From a virus, in IMG/VR virus record IMGVR_UViG_3300048823_000073, positions 1-58,079 of that record: 58,079 nt of DNA; one strand, given 5' to 3'. The notes beneath the pieces are model-generated. The model searched no databases and was not told the DNA's origin. It was given only the letters and a program-made list of their open reading frames with translations. Shown piece by piece: positions 32,839-41,193 of this stretch (position 1 is the first letter of the stretch; each line of letters opens with the position of its first letter). The position numbers and the translations under genes are program-made.

Positions 32839-34053
32839 TTAGGCGTAGTGCGCCGGGGCGGCCGGTAACGCTTGCCGCATCTGAGGCTTGGTCTGAGTCG
32901 TGGCCGCATTCTGCGCGCGTTCTTGTTTCGCTTTATCCACCATGCCGTAGATCGACTTTTCACCTAGCCAGCTCACAACATCTCTGGGCACGATGAACTC
33001 GCCCACATTCAATCTCGCTGGCACGTCGTCTGTGGACCGGCCACCCGAAGGCGATACTTGGGCGGGCACCACGCCATAGGGAGCCGGTGGGATGCCCTGT
33101 TGCGGCCCAGCTTGCGGCCCAGCTTGCGGCCCAGCTTGCGGGGGTTGTCCGCCTGGAATTGCTTGTTGTGGGGCGATCATACCGCCAGCCGCCAGACTAG
33201 CTAACGCTCCACCAGAAGCCAGCGCGCCCCCTTTCCCAAGCGCACTACTCAACGTCCCACCAATGAGCCCGAGGCCCGCGCCAATGCCAGAACTCTGGTT
33301 ATTGTAATACGCCTGATTGGCGCTGTTATACGAGCTATACGCATTGTTGAGGCCGTTAACTCCGGTACTCAACGCACTGTTCCCAGCGCTCATAAGCCCC
33401 GTGCCAGCGCTCACTCCCGTTGCCTCGGTGGTTGCTGCACTATTGAGCCCCGCCGTGGACGCCGAGCCCCCCGCCGTGGCCGTCTGTTGGGCGCTCGTGC
33501 CCGCGTTCAGTGCCGTCGTGCCCATACCGATCGCGTTCTGTTGGAGCTGCAATCCGGTCGCCTGAGTTTGCAACGCGGATTGCGTACCCGCCCCCGCTTC
33601 GGCTGCGGCCTGTCCCGTGCGGGCGCCAATGTCCAACGACGCATAGCGCGTGCTCGACGGATCAACGCCGAAGCTCTCCAATTGCGACGCCGACGCTTGG
33701 CGAGCTTGATCGTATTGGCTGGCAACGGAGGACTGCGCTATCCCAGATTGAAGTTGTACGTTCGCAGGCGAAGCATAATTATTCGCCTCCGTCTGATACT
33801 GCTGCATCTCGGGCAGCGTGCTCTGGGTGAAATTTGTATCTGCGGCTGCTCCAACCGCATTGGCTTGCTGTTGGGTCTGGAGGCTCGCGGCACTGGCCTG
33901 TTGGACGGCAGGCTCATTCTGGTTGTAAGTGTTCTGCGCGAACTGGAGCTGTTGCTCCCCGAGCTGATATTGGTTATTGGCGGCCGTGGTGGCAGCATTC
34001 GCGGCGGTGATACCCGCATAATCAGGCTGTGGCTGTGATTGCTTGCTGCCCAT
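32839..34053 (-). CDS. Ala/Gln-rich internal virion protein
   Basis: A 404-aa protein. The first 280 residues are helical, Ala/Gln/Ser/Thr-rich and low in charge. A glycine-rich hydrophobic segment (I-G-A-G-L-G-L-I-G-G-T-L) follows, then a P-Q-A-G repeat. The C-terminus D-D-V-P-A-R-L-N-V-G-E-F-I-V-P-R-D-V-V is a motif common at the ends of phage tail/ejection proteins. Likely part of the ejected core with its two larger neighbours. ATG 34053 is used; an out-of-frame ATG lies 13 bases upstream. Confidence 0.75.
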   Translation of the reverse strand: MGSKQSQPQPDYAGITAANAATTAANNQYQLGEQQLQFAQNTYNQNEPAVQQASAASLQTQQQANAVGAAADTNFTQSTLPEMQQYQTEANNYASPANVQLQSGIAQSSVASQYDQARQASASQLESFGVDPSSTRYASLDIGARTGQAAAEAGAGTQSALQTQATGLQLQQNAIGMGTTALNAGTSAQQTATAGGSASTAGLNSAATTEATGVSAGTGLMSAGNSALSTGVNGLNNAYSSYNSANQAYYNNQSSGIGAGLGLIGGTLSSALGKGGALASGGALASLAAGGMIAPQQAIPGGQPPQAGPQAGPQAGPQQGIPPAPYGVVPAQVSPSGGRSTDDVPARLNVGEFIVPRDVVSWLGEKSIYGMVDKAKQERAQNAATTQTKPQMRQALPAAPAHYA

Positions 34054-34066
34054 TTTTACCGCCCAT

Positions 34067-34084
34067 GTTACCTTAGAGAGTAAC
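34067..34084. repeat. Dispersed palindrome copy between late genes (34067)
   Basis: GTTACCTTAGAGAGTAAC in the 33-base gap between the acetyltransferase and the internal virion protein. Confidence 0.85.
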
Positions 34085-34086
34085 CA

Positions 34087-34491
34087 CTACCACAGAAATT
34101 TGCAGTCGTCTAGGGTCATAGCCAATACAATCGCAGCCCCGCTAGGATATACCCCCTCGATCCGAGTCTCTTCCTTAAATCCGACGTGCTTGTCAAACCT
34201 AAGAGCTTTAGTATTGGCTTCCTCGACTACACCAAACAGTTTCTTAACCTTGAGGAACCTAAAGGGATAATCAAATATAGTGTATAGCAGCTCCCGGCTG
34301 CACCAGTTAGGTGCGAGCCCCGCCACATGAATTTCTATGCTCGCACCCGTGTAATTCGTAAAGATCACCCCGCCAAGGATTTGACCTGCATCATTTTTTC
34401 GGGCGACACACTTATGCACGCCGTCTATGTAGGGCACATGGACTTTAGGGGCGATCAGCTTGATCGCTTCGGGGTCGTTAATCACGATCAC
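34087..34491 (-). CDS. GNAT-family acetyltransferase-like protein
   Basis: A 134-aa protein with the GNAT-like order of beta strands, G-G-V-I-F-T-N-Y, I-E-I-H-V, then R-E-L-L-Y-T-I-F-D-Y-P-F and F-D-K-H-V-G-F-K-E-E. Phages often carry such acyltransferases beside tail genes; the substrate is unknown. The start is GTG 34491, directly after the upstream TGA, with GGAGGG nine bases before. Confidence 0.7.
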   Translation of the reverse strand: MIVINDPEAIKLIAPKVHVPYIDGVHKCVARKNDAGQILGGVIFTNYTGASIEIHVAGLAPNWCSRELLYTIFDYPFRFLKVKKLFGVVEEANTKALRFDKHVGFKEETRIEGVYPSGAAIVLAMTLDDCKFLW

Positions 34492-35100
34492 TCAGCGAAC
34501 CCTCCGTGCGTAAAGACCGCCAAAAGCTCCGCATGTAGAAACGGCAAAGATTACGTAAGCGACCAAATAATATGTAGTGGGCACGCTTATATTCACTCGC
34601 ATTCTCCCAGAACACGACAGACCATATCCCGCCGCCCCCGCCGCCCCGGTTACCCCATAACCCCCACCATTTGGAGCCGTCACCAATGCATTCGGAACGG
34701 TGTTTATTGATAGGATCAACGCACTCGTAGTAGTAGTGCCCGCAGGAGAGGTTGCGATAATCCCATATAAATCCCAATCCCCAGGCGTAAGTGCGAGCGA
34801 GGTAACATTCTTGGCAGTAATACTAACAAGGGACACCGTCGACCCTATAGGGACTTCGAGGAACTTATATTCCCCCACATATCCAGCAGGAGCATTAGAG
34901 CCATTCGCCACGCCCAACACAGGAGCGGGAGCGCTGTAACTTGGGACAACTGGCGCATAGGGCTGAAATATTTCATAGCCGGGAGCGCCCTGTTGGTTTC
35001 TGGCTAACATCTGCATCGCCAACTGCATTTGTTTCATTGCAGCGGCGAGTGAGTTCACGTCGGGAGTGAAGTCGGGAATGCTTGGGAGTTTACCAGCCAT
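34492..35100 (-). CDS. Virion structural protein
   Basis: A 202-aa protein. Residues 13-40 are a Met/Gln-rich helix; the rest is beta-rich, Gly/Thr/Val-rich, typical of small virion decoration or tail proteins. It starts right after the stop of the tail protein gene (TAG-G-ATG). No specific family assigned. Confidence 0.6.
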   Translation of the reverse strand: MAGKLPSIPDFTPDVNSLAAAMKQMQLAMQMLARNQQGAPGYEIFQPYAPVVPSYSAPAPVLGVANGSNAPAGYVGEYKFLEVPIGSTVSLVSITAKNVTSLALTPGDWDLYGIIATSPAGTTTTSALILSINTVPNALVTAPNGGGYGVTGAAGAAGYGLSCSGRMRVNISVPTTYYLVAYVIFAVSTCGAFGGLYARRVR

Positions 35101-35101
35101 C

Positions 35102-37441
35102 CTACACCAACATCAATTCTTTGACGCTGGTAGCAACCTGCATGTTTTTCACCCACACCTGTCCGTCTAGCTCGAATTGCCAGAAGTTCGCTCGGAACCC
35201 GCTCGGAAATAGGATCAGCTCCCCCGAGACTTGTATCTCGCGAATGAGCACAAGGTTGTCATCCGCATACACTTTAAGGATCAGATATTGCGTAGCCGGA
35301 TTGAACACTTGGGTTTGCGACATATTCCTAGTGCCGGGCTGGGGCACGGGGATTGTTACCGTCGAAGGTACGTCAAAAAAGACCACTGCGGCCACGTATT
35401 GCTGCCGATAGGGGAACTGGAATATTCTCGAACGCCATGCCCAAGGCATTGGCAAATAGGTGCCCGGCGCATCCCACTGGTAGACGCCCGTGGCCGTAAG
35501 GATAATATACTCCCCCGAAAACTCGTCTTGGAGCACGTTATTCACAAGATGCGGAAAGGCGACCCACGTCACAGTTTGGTTCGGGCTCGTGCCATCAATG
35601 ACAAGCCCATTATCGCCTTGGTTTAAATAGGGCACGAAGCTGTTATGGATACCGTCATAGATCGGAAAGCCCTCACCAAGCCCGTCGATGGTGGGCGGGG
35701 GGCCAGTGGACCCGTCGATAGCGATACCGCCAGTAAGCGAGCCATTCTGGATGAAGGTCGCATATGCGTTACCCCACTTCGCCGCCATCATCGTGCCAGG
35801 GCTAAACGCAGCCCAATCGTCACGCGTGATAAGCCCCGTAGTTACAACTGACGCCCCATAAAGCCCAACTAATACGAGGCCGCTCTGCGAAGCGTAATAA
35901 ACTCCCTCGGGGGTGCTGACGATCGAGTTTCGAGATAGGCAAGGCGCCTGGATAGGGATTTTCGTCAGGATCATAGTGGATGGACTGGAGCCCGTAGCCG
36001 CATAGGGCGGCCCTTCCGTCATTATAACGAGGGTGGTTCCGAAAACGCCCAACCCGACGATAGGGTAATCCACTGCCAGCGTGTAAGCCGCAGGCCACGC
36101 ATGAGGACGATACGGCTCACAAAACCACAACTCCTTACTATTTGCCCAGCCCGCGAACATCCCATTGGGCATGGACACACAGCCCTGGAGGGCAGGGGGT
36201 GGCGTCCATAGGGCGCCGGTGACCGCCCCACCGCTCGGCAGTTGGACGTTGCCGGTGATCGCCGTATCTAAAATGCTGTCCACATAACTCGTCGTCACGA
36301 TCGCGAGCTGTGTCACGAGGAAGAACGTAGCCCCTCCACTTGAGTTCGTCACAGTCCGGTATAAATTCACATAAGCGAGATTGCGGTTCGCAGTTATCCC
36401 GACACCGGGCGGCGTAAGTGTAATCGTCCAAGTATTGAGTGGGGAGCTACTCGTTAATGACGCCGGGGAGGGAGCGCACTCTTCCCCATAAGCTGAGACC
36501 CATGTGCAAACGTAAGACCTTGTTACGGGAAGAGACGGATCGCTACCCGTGACCACCACAGACGGGCCGGTCGTAGGAGTTGGAATGCCCAACAAAAATG
36601 CCGGATTGGTCGCCGTGGTCGTCCCGGTCAACGTCATAGTGCCAGTTGAGGCAGCCGCGCCTCCATTTAGGGCGTATGTCGTGTTGGCGAAATAAATCCC
36701 ATCACCCCCCAAACCCGTATAAGATTGCGTGCCAACTGACTGCTCGATAAAGAGTTTGAGGTTAGTGACTGCGGTAAGTATCGTGGTCCACGTAACCGAA
36801 CACTGATACCACCCCCCGCCAGTCGGGGTCATCGTCGCCGTAGGCGCGTGCGCTCCTGTCTGGTACAGCGTGAAAGTTCCCAACGCCAAATTAAAGTGGG
36901 CGCCGCCGATGTTCGTGCCGTCCGAAATTTGAAGCGCTGCGGCACCCCGTTCCGCCGAGTCTAAAGCTGCCGCAAAGGTAACTACTGTTCCAGCAGGGTT
37001 GGAACTTGTATTGGCCTGGGCTAAATGGTTACCTGTGGAGGTATCTTCCGAAAGATGGTTCTTCGATTGAATGTTCGCAAGCGTATTGTATTCCGGCACG
37101 ACCGAAGGACTGAAAAAATAATATCGCTGAAAGCTATCACCGACAACGGGCGCACGAAGCACGTTCGTATTCTGATCCGCGAACTCTACCCACGTATCCA
37201 AATTGGAAAAGGCACCGGGGGTCGAGGTTCCAGCAACACGGTAAGCCGCGTTCGACGTGCTATTGAGGAACGTGTAAAGCAGATTGGGCGTCTCGAAGCC
37301 CTGGATAGTGCCATGGTAGAGCCAGGTGTTCTCCGCAAACGCAGCAGCATTCGGCGGCAGGAGCGTCGGCGCTCTTGCCGGGATCATCCCGTCGAAATTC
37401 TCTATCCTGAGTGGGGGCGGGGGGGACGAGGATGCGGGCAT
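35102..37441 (-). CDS. Large tail protein (tubular/nozzle-like)
   Basis: A 779-aa protein. The N-terminus (N-F-D-G-M-I-P-A-R-A-P-T-L-L-P) resembles podovirus tail-tube/nozzle proteins. Residues about 110-280 look like an inserted carbohydrate-binding beta sandwich (W-Y-Q-C-S-V-T-W, D-G-I-Y-F-A-N). The rest is beta-rich and repetitive. It likely forms the tail tube or tip under the fibres. Palindrome copies at 35355 and 37026 are read through. RBS AAGGGCG upstream. Confidence 0.7.
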   Translation of the reverse strand: MPASSSPPPPLRIENFDGMIPARAPTLLPPNAAAFAENTWLYHGTIQGFETPNLLYTFLNSTSNAAYRVAGTSTPGAFSNLDTWVEFADQNTNVLRAPVVGDSFQRYYFFSPSVVPEYNTLANIQSKNHLSEDTSTGNHLAQANTSSNPAGTVVTFAAALDSAERGAAALQISDGTNIGGAHFNLALGTFTLYQTGAHAPTATMTPTGGGWYQCSVTWTTILTAVTNLKLFIEQSVGTQSYTGLGGDGIYFANTTYALNGGAAASTGTMTLTGTTTATNPAFLLGIPTPTTGPSVVVTGSDPSLPVTRSYVCTWVSAYGEECAPSPASLTSSSPLNTWTITLTPPGVGITANRNLAYVNLYRTVTNSSGGATFFLVTQLAIVTTSYVDSILDTAITGNVQLPSGGAVTGALWTPPPALQGCVSMPNGMFAGWANSKELWFCEPYRPHAWPAAYTLAVDYPIVGLGVFGTTLVIMTEGPPYAATGSSPSTMILTKIPIQAPCLSRNSIVSTPEGVYYASQSGLVLVGLYGASVVTTGLITRDDWAAFSPGTMMAAKWGNAYATFIQNGSLTGGIAIDGSTGPPPTIDGLGEGFPIYDGIHNSFVPYLNQGDNGLVIDGTSPNQTVTWVAFPHLVNNVLQDEFSGEYIILTATGVYQWDAPGTYLPMPWAWRSRIFQFPYRQQYVAAVVFFDVPSTVTIPVPQPGTRNMSQTQVFNPATQYLILKVYADDNLVLIREIQVSGELILFPSGFRANFWQFELDGQVWVKNMQVATSVKELMLV

Positions 37442-37450
37442 TGCGCGCCC

Positions 37451-38176
37451 TTACGTTTTAATGATGTAAGGAACGGCATAGTTCTTTGGTGCGGCGTCCG
37501 CGCCCCCTTGGGCGTTCACCGTGATATTGGCCCCCGCCACCCCAGTATAGGTCGATCCAGTGCACGCATCTACAGAGCCCCCGGCTTGCGATCCCGTGTT
37601 TGCTCCCGGATATCCCCCGGCATGCTGATGCCCGCTGTCATAAGCGGTATGCGTATGCGATTGGTTCCTATCGACTGCATACGAGGCATACGCCCGCGAG
37701 ACATCATATCCCTTGCCAGAGTCCAGCCCGCGCAAGAAGCATCCACGAAAATCTGGGAGCGTGAAATTGCCCCCGGCATTCGAGCCCCAGGTGGCCCCGA
37801 GCACCGCATAGAGTGCGGCGTAAGTCGCTTGGGACACCACGGCGCCGTTGCATATGAGCCACCCCGCAGGCGCATTTAACCCCGCCGAATCGCCCGCCCA
37901 AGGCATGATCGCACCTGTGGGCACGCCGCCGAGAGCTGGGGGTATGATGGGCAGTTGCGTGGTGGGGAGTATGCCTGATGTTATGTTCGCGGCATTCGTC
38001 GTGTCTATCGTCGCGGACGGAGCGAGCACTGTGTTGAGTTGGAGGCTCTTTTGAATAGCGCCGACAGCATTTGCCCAATAGATATACCCGTTGAGCGCAT
38101 CCACATACAGCTCACCAGCAGCCAAAGACACCGGCGCTGCCCCGATCAGGGTTCGATTGAGCTGTATTGTCGCCAT
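37451..38176 (-). CDS. Tail fibre protein with phage collar domain
   Basis: A 241-aa protein. Residues about 88-140 are a phage tail collar domain (PF07484 type): G-A-I-M-P-W-A-G, P-A-G-W-L-I-C-N-G, Y-A-A-L-Y-A-V-L-G, then L-P-D-F-R-G-C-F-L-R-G. A C-terminal H-T-H and H-Q-H region precedes a Gly-rich end, as in receptor-binding fibre tips. The N-terminal repeat L-N-R-T-L-I-G probably attaches it to the tail. It likely recognises the host surface. Confidence 0.85.
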   Translation of the reverse strand: MATIQLNRTLIGAAPVSLAAGELYVDALNGYIYWANAVGAIQKSLQLNTVLAPSATIDTTNAANITSGILPTTQLPIIPPALGGVPTGAIMPWAGDSAGLNAPAGWLICNGAVVSQATYAALYAVLGATWGSNAGGNFTLPDFRGCFLRGLDSGKGYDVSRAYASYAVDRNQSHTHTAYDSGHQHAGGYPGANTGSQAGGSVDACTGSTYTGVAGANITVNAQGGADAAPKNYAVPYIIKT

Positions 38177-38207
38177 AACAAATCACTCTCCAACTTACGT
38201 GCGCCAG

Positions 38208-38225
38208 ATTACTTACGAAGGTAAC
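38208..38225. repeat. Dispersed palindrome copy (38208)
   Basis: ATTACTTACGAAGGTAAC in the gap between the Pro-rich protein gene and the tail fibre gene. Confidence 0.85.
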
Positions 38226-38645
38226 TTACAAAGTTTGTTTGCTTGCAGCCTCGGTCGCCGCTCTCCCTGCCGCGTGCTCTGCCGATGCGCGCGACGGTTG
38301 GAGGGCAGCCTGCTTCTGCCCCTCGGCTATCTCCCGCTGTGTTGCCTCTGAAAGATGGGCGTAGGGGTTGACCCCTGCTTTGGGAGGCTTGCTGGGTGGG
38401 GATGGGGCGACGGGGGGCGGAGGAGCTGCCGGAGCAGATGGCGAAGAAGGCGCAGATGGTGCAACGGGCGCGCTCGGGGCAACTGGTGCCATCGTGACCG
38501 CCGGTAGGGGCGCGATCGTCGTCGTTGGCTCTGGCGCGATCGTCGTCGTTGGCTCCGGCCCAACGAGAGCGAAAGGTGTCGGGGCCTGGGACGGCGACCG
38601 TATCTTGATCGGCGGAGCCGGTTTAATCGGGGGTGTTAGCGCCAT
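38226..38645 (-). CDS. Proline-rich hypothetical protein
   Basis: A 139-aa protein made almost entirely of Pro/Ala/Thr/Ser, with P-E-P-T-T-T-I-A duplicated exactly and P-S-A-P repeats, then a charged helical end (L-S-E-A-T-Q-R-E-I-A-E-G-Q-K-Q-A). Low complexity, disordered, probably a virion linker. Function unknown. Confidence 0.65.
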   Translation of the reverse strand: MALTPPIKPAPPIKIRSPSQAPTPFALVGPEPTTTIAPEPTTTIAPLPAVTMAPVAPSAPVAPSAPSSPSAPAAPPPPVAPSPPSKPPKAGVNPYAHLSEATQREIAEGQKQAALQPSRASAEHAAGRAATEAASKQTL

Positions 38646-38673
38646 CTTAAATCTCCTTCTGTCTTCTGGCTAT

Positions 38674-38691
38674 GTTACCTTAGAAGGTAAC
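38674..38691. repeat. Perfect palindrome copy (38674)
   Basis: GTTACCTTAGAAGGTAAC in the gap between the coiled-coil membrane gene and the Pro-rich gene; all eight outer bases of each arm match. Confidence 0.95.
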
Positions 38692-38695
38692 CTGT

Positions 38696-39010
38696 CTATT
38701 TGAATGCAAGGTGAGCAAAAACTGTTAGTGCTCCCGCACCGGCCCCCATAATCACGGACACAAAAGCCGCCAATCCAGCAACAGCTTTCCAAGTGATCGT
38801 GCTGTGCTCTAAATTCTCCACCCGCTTCACAAGGCCAATATCCCCGTGCCGCTCGCTTCCTTTAAGAGTGTCTAGGATTTCCACAACCGACATTTCGATT
38901 TTCGTAACAGCCGTCAAAATCCCAAGGACACCATTCACATTCTGGTCTAACCGCAGGATGTCTTTCTGCATTTTGGCACATTCGACCTCATTCATTTGCG
39001 CCGCATCCAT
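38696..39010 (-). CDS. Coiled-coil protein with C-terminal membrane helix
   Basis: A 104-aa protein with a long charged helix (C-A-K-M-Q-K-D-I-L-R-L-D-Q-N) and a C-terminal transmembrane helix (VAGLAAFVSVIMGAGAGALT). This shape suits a spanin or holin-like lysis accessory, and it lies with the lysis genes. Start ATG 39010 overlaps the upstream micro-gene stop (TGATG). Family not certain. Confidence 0.6.
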   Translation of the reverse strand: MDAAQMNEVECAKMQKDILRLDQNVNGVLGILTAVTKIEMSVVEILDTLKGSERHGDIGLVKRVENLEHSTITWKAVAGLAAFVSVIMGAGAGALTVFAHLAFK

Positions 39011-39129
39011 CAGTCGCCAATCCCCGGGATCAAAATAACAAAATACGTAAGCCCGATTGAACCTAGCATTACAAGAAGCCCGATCATAAACCAAACCATA
39101 TCTGCAATGGATAGGCGCTGTCGGAACAT
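39010..39129 (-). CDS. 39-aa membrane peptide in lysis region
   Basis: A hydrophobic micro-protein (W-F-M-I-G-L-L-V-M-L-G-S-I-G-L-T-Y-F-V-I-L-I). GGAGGGATAGA precedes ATG 39129 and its stop overlaps the next start. Good candidate for a small holin or antiholin; evidence is hydrophobicity and context only. Confidence 0.55.
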   Translation of the reverse strand: MFRQRLSIADMVWFMIGLLVMLGSIGLTYFVILIPGIGD

Positions 39130-39130
39130 T

Positions 39131-39679
39131 CTATCCCTCCAAATATTCTACCGGATGGATGATGACGCTACCTTCTGGTTGCGCTTGAAGCATGAGCAAC
39201 GCAACCACGGGGTCGATGTCATGGTAGGCTTGTGCGAGCAATGCAGGATACCTACCGCAATGTCGGAGGGCATCGGTGATTAGGGCCGAACAGATCAAGG
39301 CGTGTTCCCGATGAAAATTCTGGAGGAACAAAAACCCAGCAAGAGCAGGCGTGTCATACGGCCAGCCGATCCTGGAAATCAAAAAACTTTCCCAGGTCGC
39401 AAGTTGCAGCGGCGTCATTTTTATATCGACGACGATTTGAATATTTGACGTGGTATCATAATCCGGCGCACACCGCGTCACGCCGGTTGGGCGCAGCGCC
39501 GCGACGATAGTTCCGTCAGGCAGCACCGCCTCAACATGGCTCACGCCGCCTCGGCTATCGAGCCGAATTGCCGCCGACACGATCGCACCAACATAGTCCG
39601 CCCATGTCCGGGTTTGGGCTCCTTGTTGAGCGACAAAGCGAACACGCGCATATCCGGGGGGAGGGGGGCCAACAAGCAC
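39131..39679 (-). CDS. Papain-like (NlpC/P60-type) cysteine hydrolase
   Basis: A 182-aa protein. S-H-V-E-A-V near residue 47, G-W-P-Y-D-T-P near 105 and H-A-L-I-C-S-A-L-I near 126 fit a circularly permuted NlpC/P60-like peptidase (YiiX-like order, His before Cys). It probably cleaves cell-wall peptides during lysis or entry. The start is GTG 39679 with GGAG upstream, overlapping the previous stop. Confidence 0.6.
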   Translation of the reverse strand: MLVGPPPPGYARVRFVAQQGAQTRTWADYVGAIVSAAIRLDSRGGVSHVEAVLPDGTIVAALRPTGVTRCAPDYDTTSNIQIVVDIKMTPLQLATWESFLISRIGWPYDTPALAGFLFLQNFHREHALICSALITDALRHCGRYPALLAQAYHDIDPVVALLMLQAQPEGSVIIHPVEYLEG

Positions 39680-39942
39680 TATCGAACTCCGCTATGCAGC
39701 CCGAGGCTCGGGGCCATGCCAATCAGGCACCCAATGACCTCGATAACGACCCCGACCAGAGCAATCGCGATAATCGCCCAGAATATGATCGAGCAAATCT
39801 TGACCAAAAACGCGATGACATCAGCGGGCCAGCCCATCCTCGGACCGATGAATGCCACGCATGTCCAAAGAATAGCCACGATCGCCCAAGCGACGATAAT
39901 CCAAATAATGATTGCCCCGACGGACGCTAATGGGAAACACAT
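39679..39942 (-). CDS. Multi-pass membrane protein, holin candidate
   Basis: An 87-aa protein with two long hydrophobic helices (residues about 8-33 and 43-75) separated by a short polar loop with G-P-R-M-G-W-P. Small size, two helices and position beside hydrolases fit a holin. Family not identified. Confidence 0.6.
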   Translation of the reverse strand: MCFPLASVGAIIIWIIVAWAIVAILWTCVAFIGPRMGWPADVIAFLVKICSIIFWAIIAIALVGVVIEVIGCLIGMAPSLGLHSGVR

Positions 39943-39993
39943 TTTCAGAACTCCTCTGTTTTCAGATCATGAGTGAGATGATCAGTGCGAGCT

Positions 39994-40851
39994 TCATTTT
40001 ATCTTGGCGAGTTCGGCCGCAACCATTTGCTGGACCAACGGGCCAAGGGAAGTCAGAAGCTCAGATGGGATGCCTGCCGCAGTCGCAAGGGGCGTCGCGG
40101 ATGTCGCGGTAGGCGATGCGGTCGCGGTGAGTTGCGAGATCAAACCTTTGATCAGACCCGACATGATGCTTTCGACCACGGGGGCGAGGATAGTCAACAG
40201 TTGGGTAACGAGGGCTGGATCAATCGGAGGCATGGCTGGGAGTCCTGGCAAGGGGAACGGGAAGGTGGGCAGTGGCAGAGGGTGGGAGACTGGTCGAGGG
40301 GCTGGAACGGGCGCTTGAGCGGGGGCTGGCTGCGCTTGGGGCGCTGGAGCCGATTGCGGCGCGGTAGAAGGAAGAGGAAGAGGAACAGGGGCCGCCGCAA
40401 CAGGCAGCGCAGCCATAAGCCCCGGCGCAAACTCCATCGCCGCGATAATCTCTTTTTGATGGTCTGCCGGGTTCTCATATTCCGCGACGATGACCGGGAT
40501 AATCGAGGCGTAGGTTTCAGCGCTATTGATTGCCGCCCAGCTCTTGGGGTAGCTGTTCGCCATCTCGGTCAATGTGAAGCCTAACTGCGTGGTAAGCTCG
40601 CCTACCGGCAATTTGTAGACGGTCGCATAATTAGCGAGGCGCTCTTGCCTTGGACCGTTCCAGCTCGAAATTCCATAAGCTCCAGAAGGATTGAGCGCCC
40701 CGGGAGTTTCAGTCGATTGATGCCCCTGCCCTCCGGGTTTCAGTTTGCTCTCGTACCATTGCACTGAGACAATCGCGACGGCCGCGTCTTTGCTCAGGCC
40801 CCTACCTCGGTAGAACTGCGCGGCGTTGATGGCTACTTGCTCGATGCTCAT
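39994..40851 (-). CDS. Endolysin-like muralytic protein (tail lysozyme family)
   Basis: A 285-aa protein. Residues 1-130 match the phage tail lysozyme family: A-I-V-S-V-Q-W-Y-E-S-K-L with catalytic-type Glu, N-P-S-G-A-Y-G-I-S-S-W-N-G-P-R, then Q-L-G-F-T-L-T-E-M. A Pro/Ala linker (about 150-210) leads to a hydrophobic helical C-terminal region. Probably the cell-lysis muramidase or glucosaminidase. Its ATGA overlaps the upstream membrane gene. Confidence 0.75.
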   Translation of the reverse strand: MSIEQVAINAAQFYRGRGLSKDAAVAIVSVQWYESKLKPGGQGHQSTETPGALNPSGAYGISSWNGPRQERLANYATVYKLPVGELTTQLGFTLTEMANSYPKSWAAINSAETYASIIPVIVAEYENPADHQKEIIAAMEFAPGLMAALPVAAAPVPLPLPSTAPQSAPAPQAQPAPAQAPVPAPRPVSHPLPLPTFPFPLPGLPAMPPIDPALVTQLLTILAPVVESIMSGLIKGLISQLTATASPTATSATPLATAAGIPSELLTSLGPLVQQMVAAELAKIK

Positions 40852-41117
40852 TGCGTAGGCCCCACAGCCGCCGCCTCAATCCCGGCTTCCTTGACTTGCG
40901 CTGGGGTCGAATGAGTTGCCGAGTCTTTCGCGAAGAAAAAGCCAATGCCAGTAGAGATGGCCGCTAGGCCACCCGCAACAGCGGGCCATTCGTTGGCGAT
41001 CGCGGCAAAGTCGCCAGTCGAAAGCGAATGAAACACCGGCCCCAATCCCGAGAAAAAAATTCCAAGGCCAGCTAAAAGCGGCGGAATGCCGAGAAGCGTT
41101 GTGCGCCAATTGATCAT
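40848..41117 (-). CDS. Small membrane protein, holin candidate
   Basis: An 89-aa protein with two hydrophobic helices (L-L-G-I-P-P-L-L-A-G-L-G-I-F-F and A-V-A-G-G-L-A-A-I-S-T-G-I-G-F-F-F) and a short charged tail. The R-T-T-L-L-G-I opening is seen in other phage holin-like proteins. It lies directly upstream of the endolysin and overlaps it (ATGA), so it is the best holin candidate. Confidence 0.65.
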   Translation of the reverse strand: MINWRTTLLGIPPLLAGLGIFFSGLGPVFHSLSTGDFAAIANEWPAVAGGLAAISTGIGFFFAKDSATHSTPAQVKEAGIEAAAVGPTQ

Positions 41118-41131
41118 ATGGGCCTCTTTAT

Positions 41132-41149
41132 GTTACCGCCAAAGGTAAC
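41132..41149. repeat. Palindrome copy upstream of lysis genes (41132)
   Basis: GTTACCGCCAAAGGTAAC, 15 bases from the start of the holin-like gene, in an otherwise empty 76-base gap. Confidence 0.9.
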
Positions 41150-41193
41150 TGCTAGGTGTATAAGCCAATATAGAAGAGATTGCAAGTATCTCT

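Noticed and set aside
37025-37879. 284-aa rightward ORF
   Set aside because: Antisense to the tail protein and collar-fibre genes; Arg-rich composition typical of a shadow frame.
39985-40584. 199-aa rightward ORF
   Set aside because: Antisense to the endolysin-like gene; low-complexity Gly/Arg is a reflection of the Pro/Ala linker.
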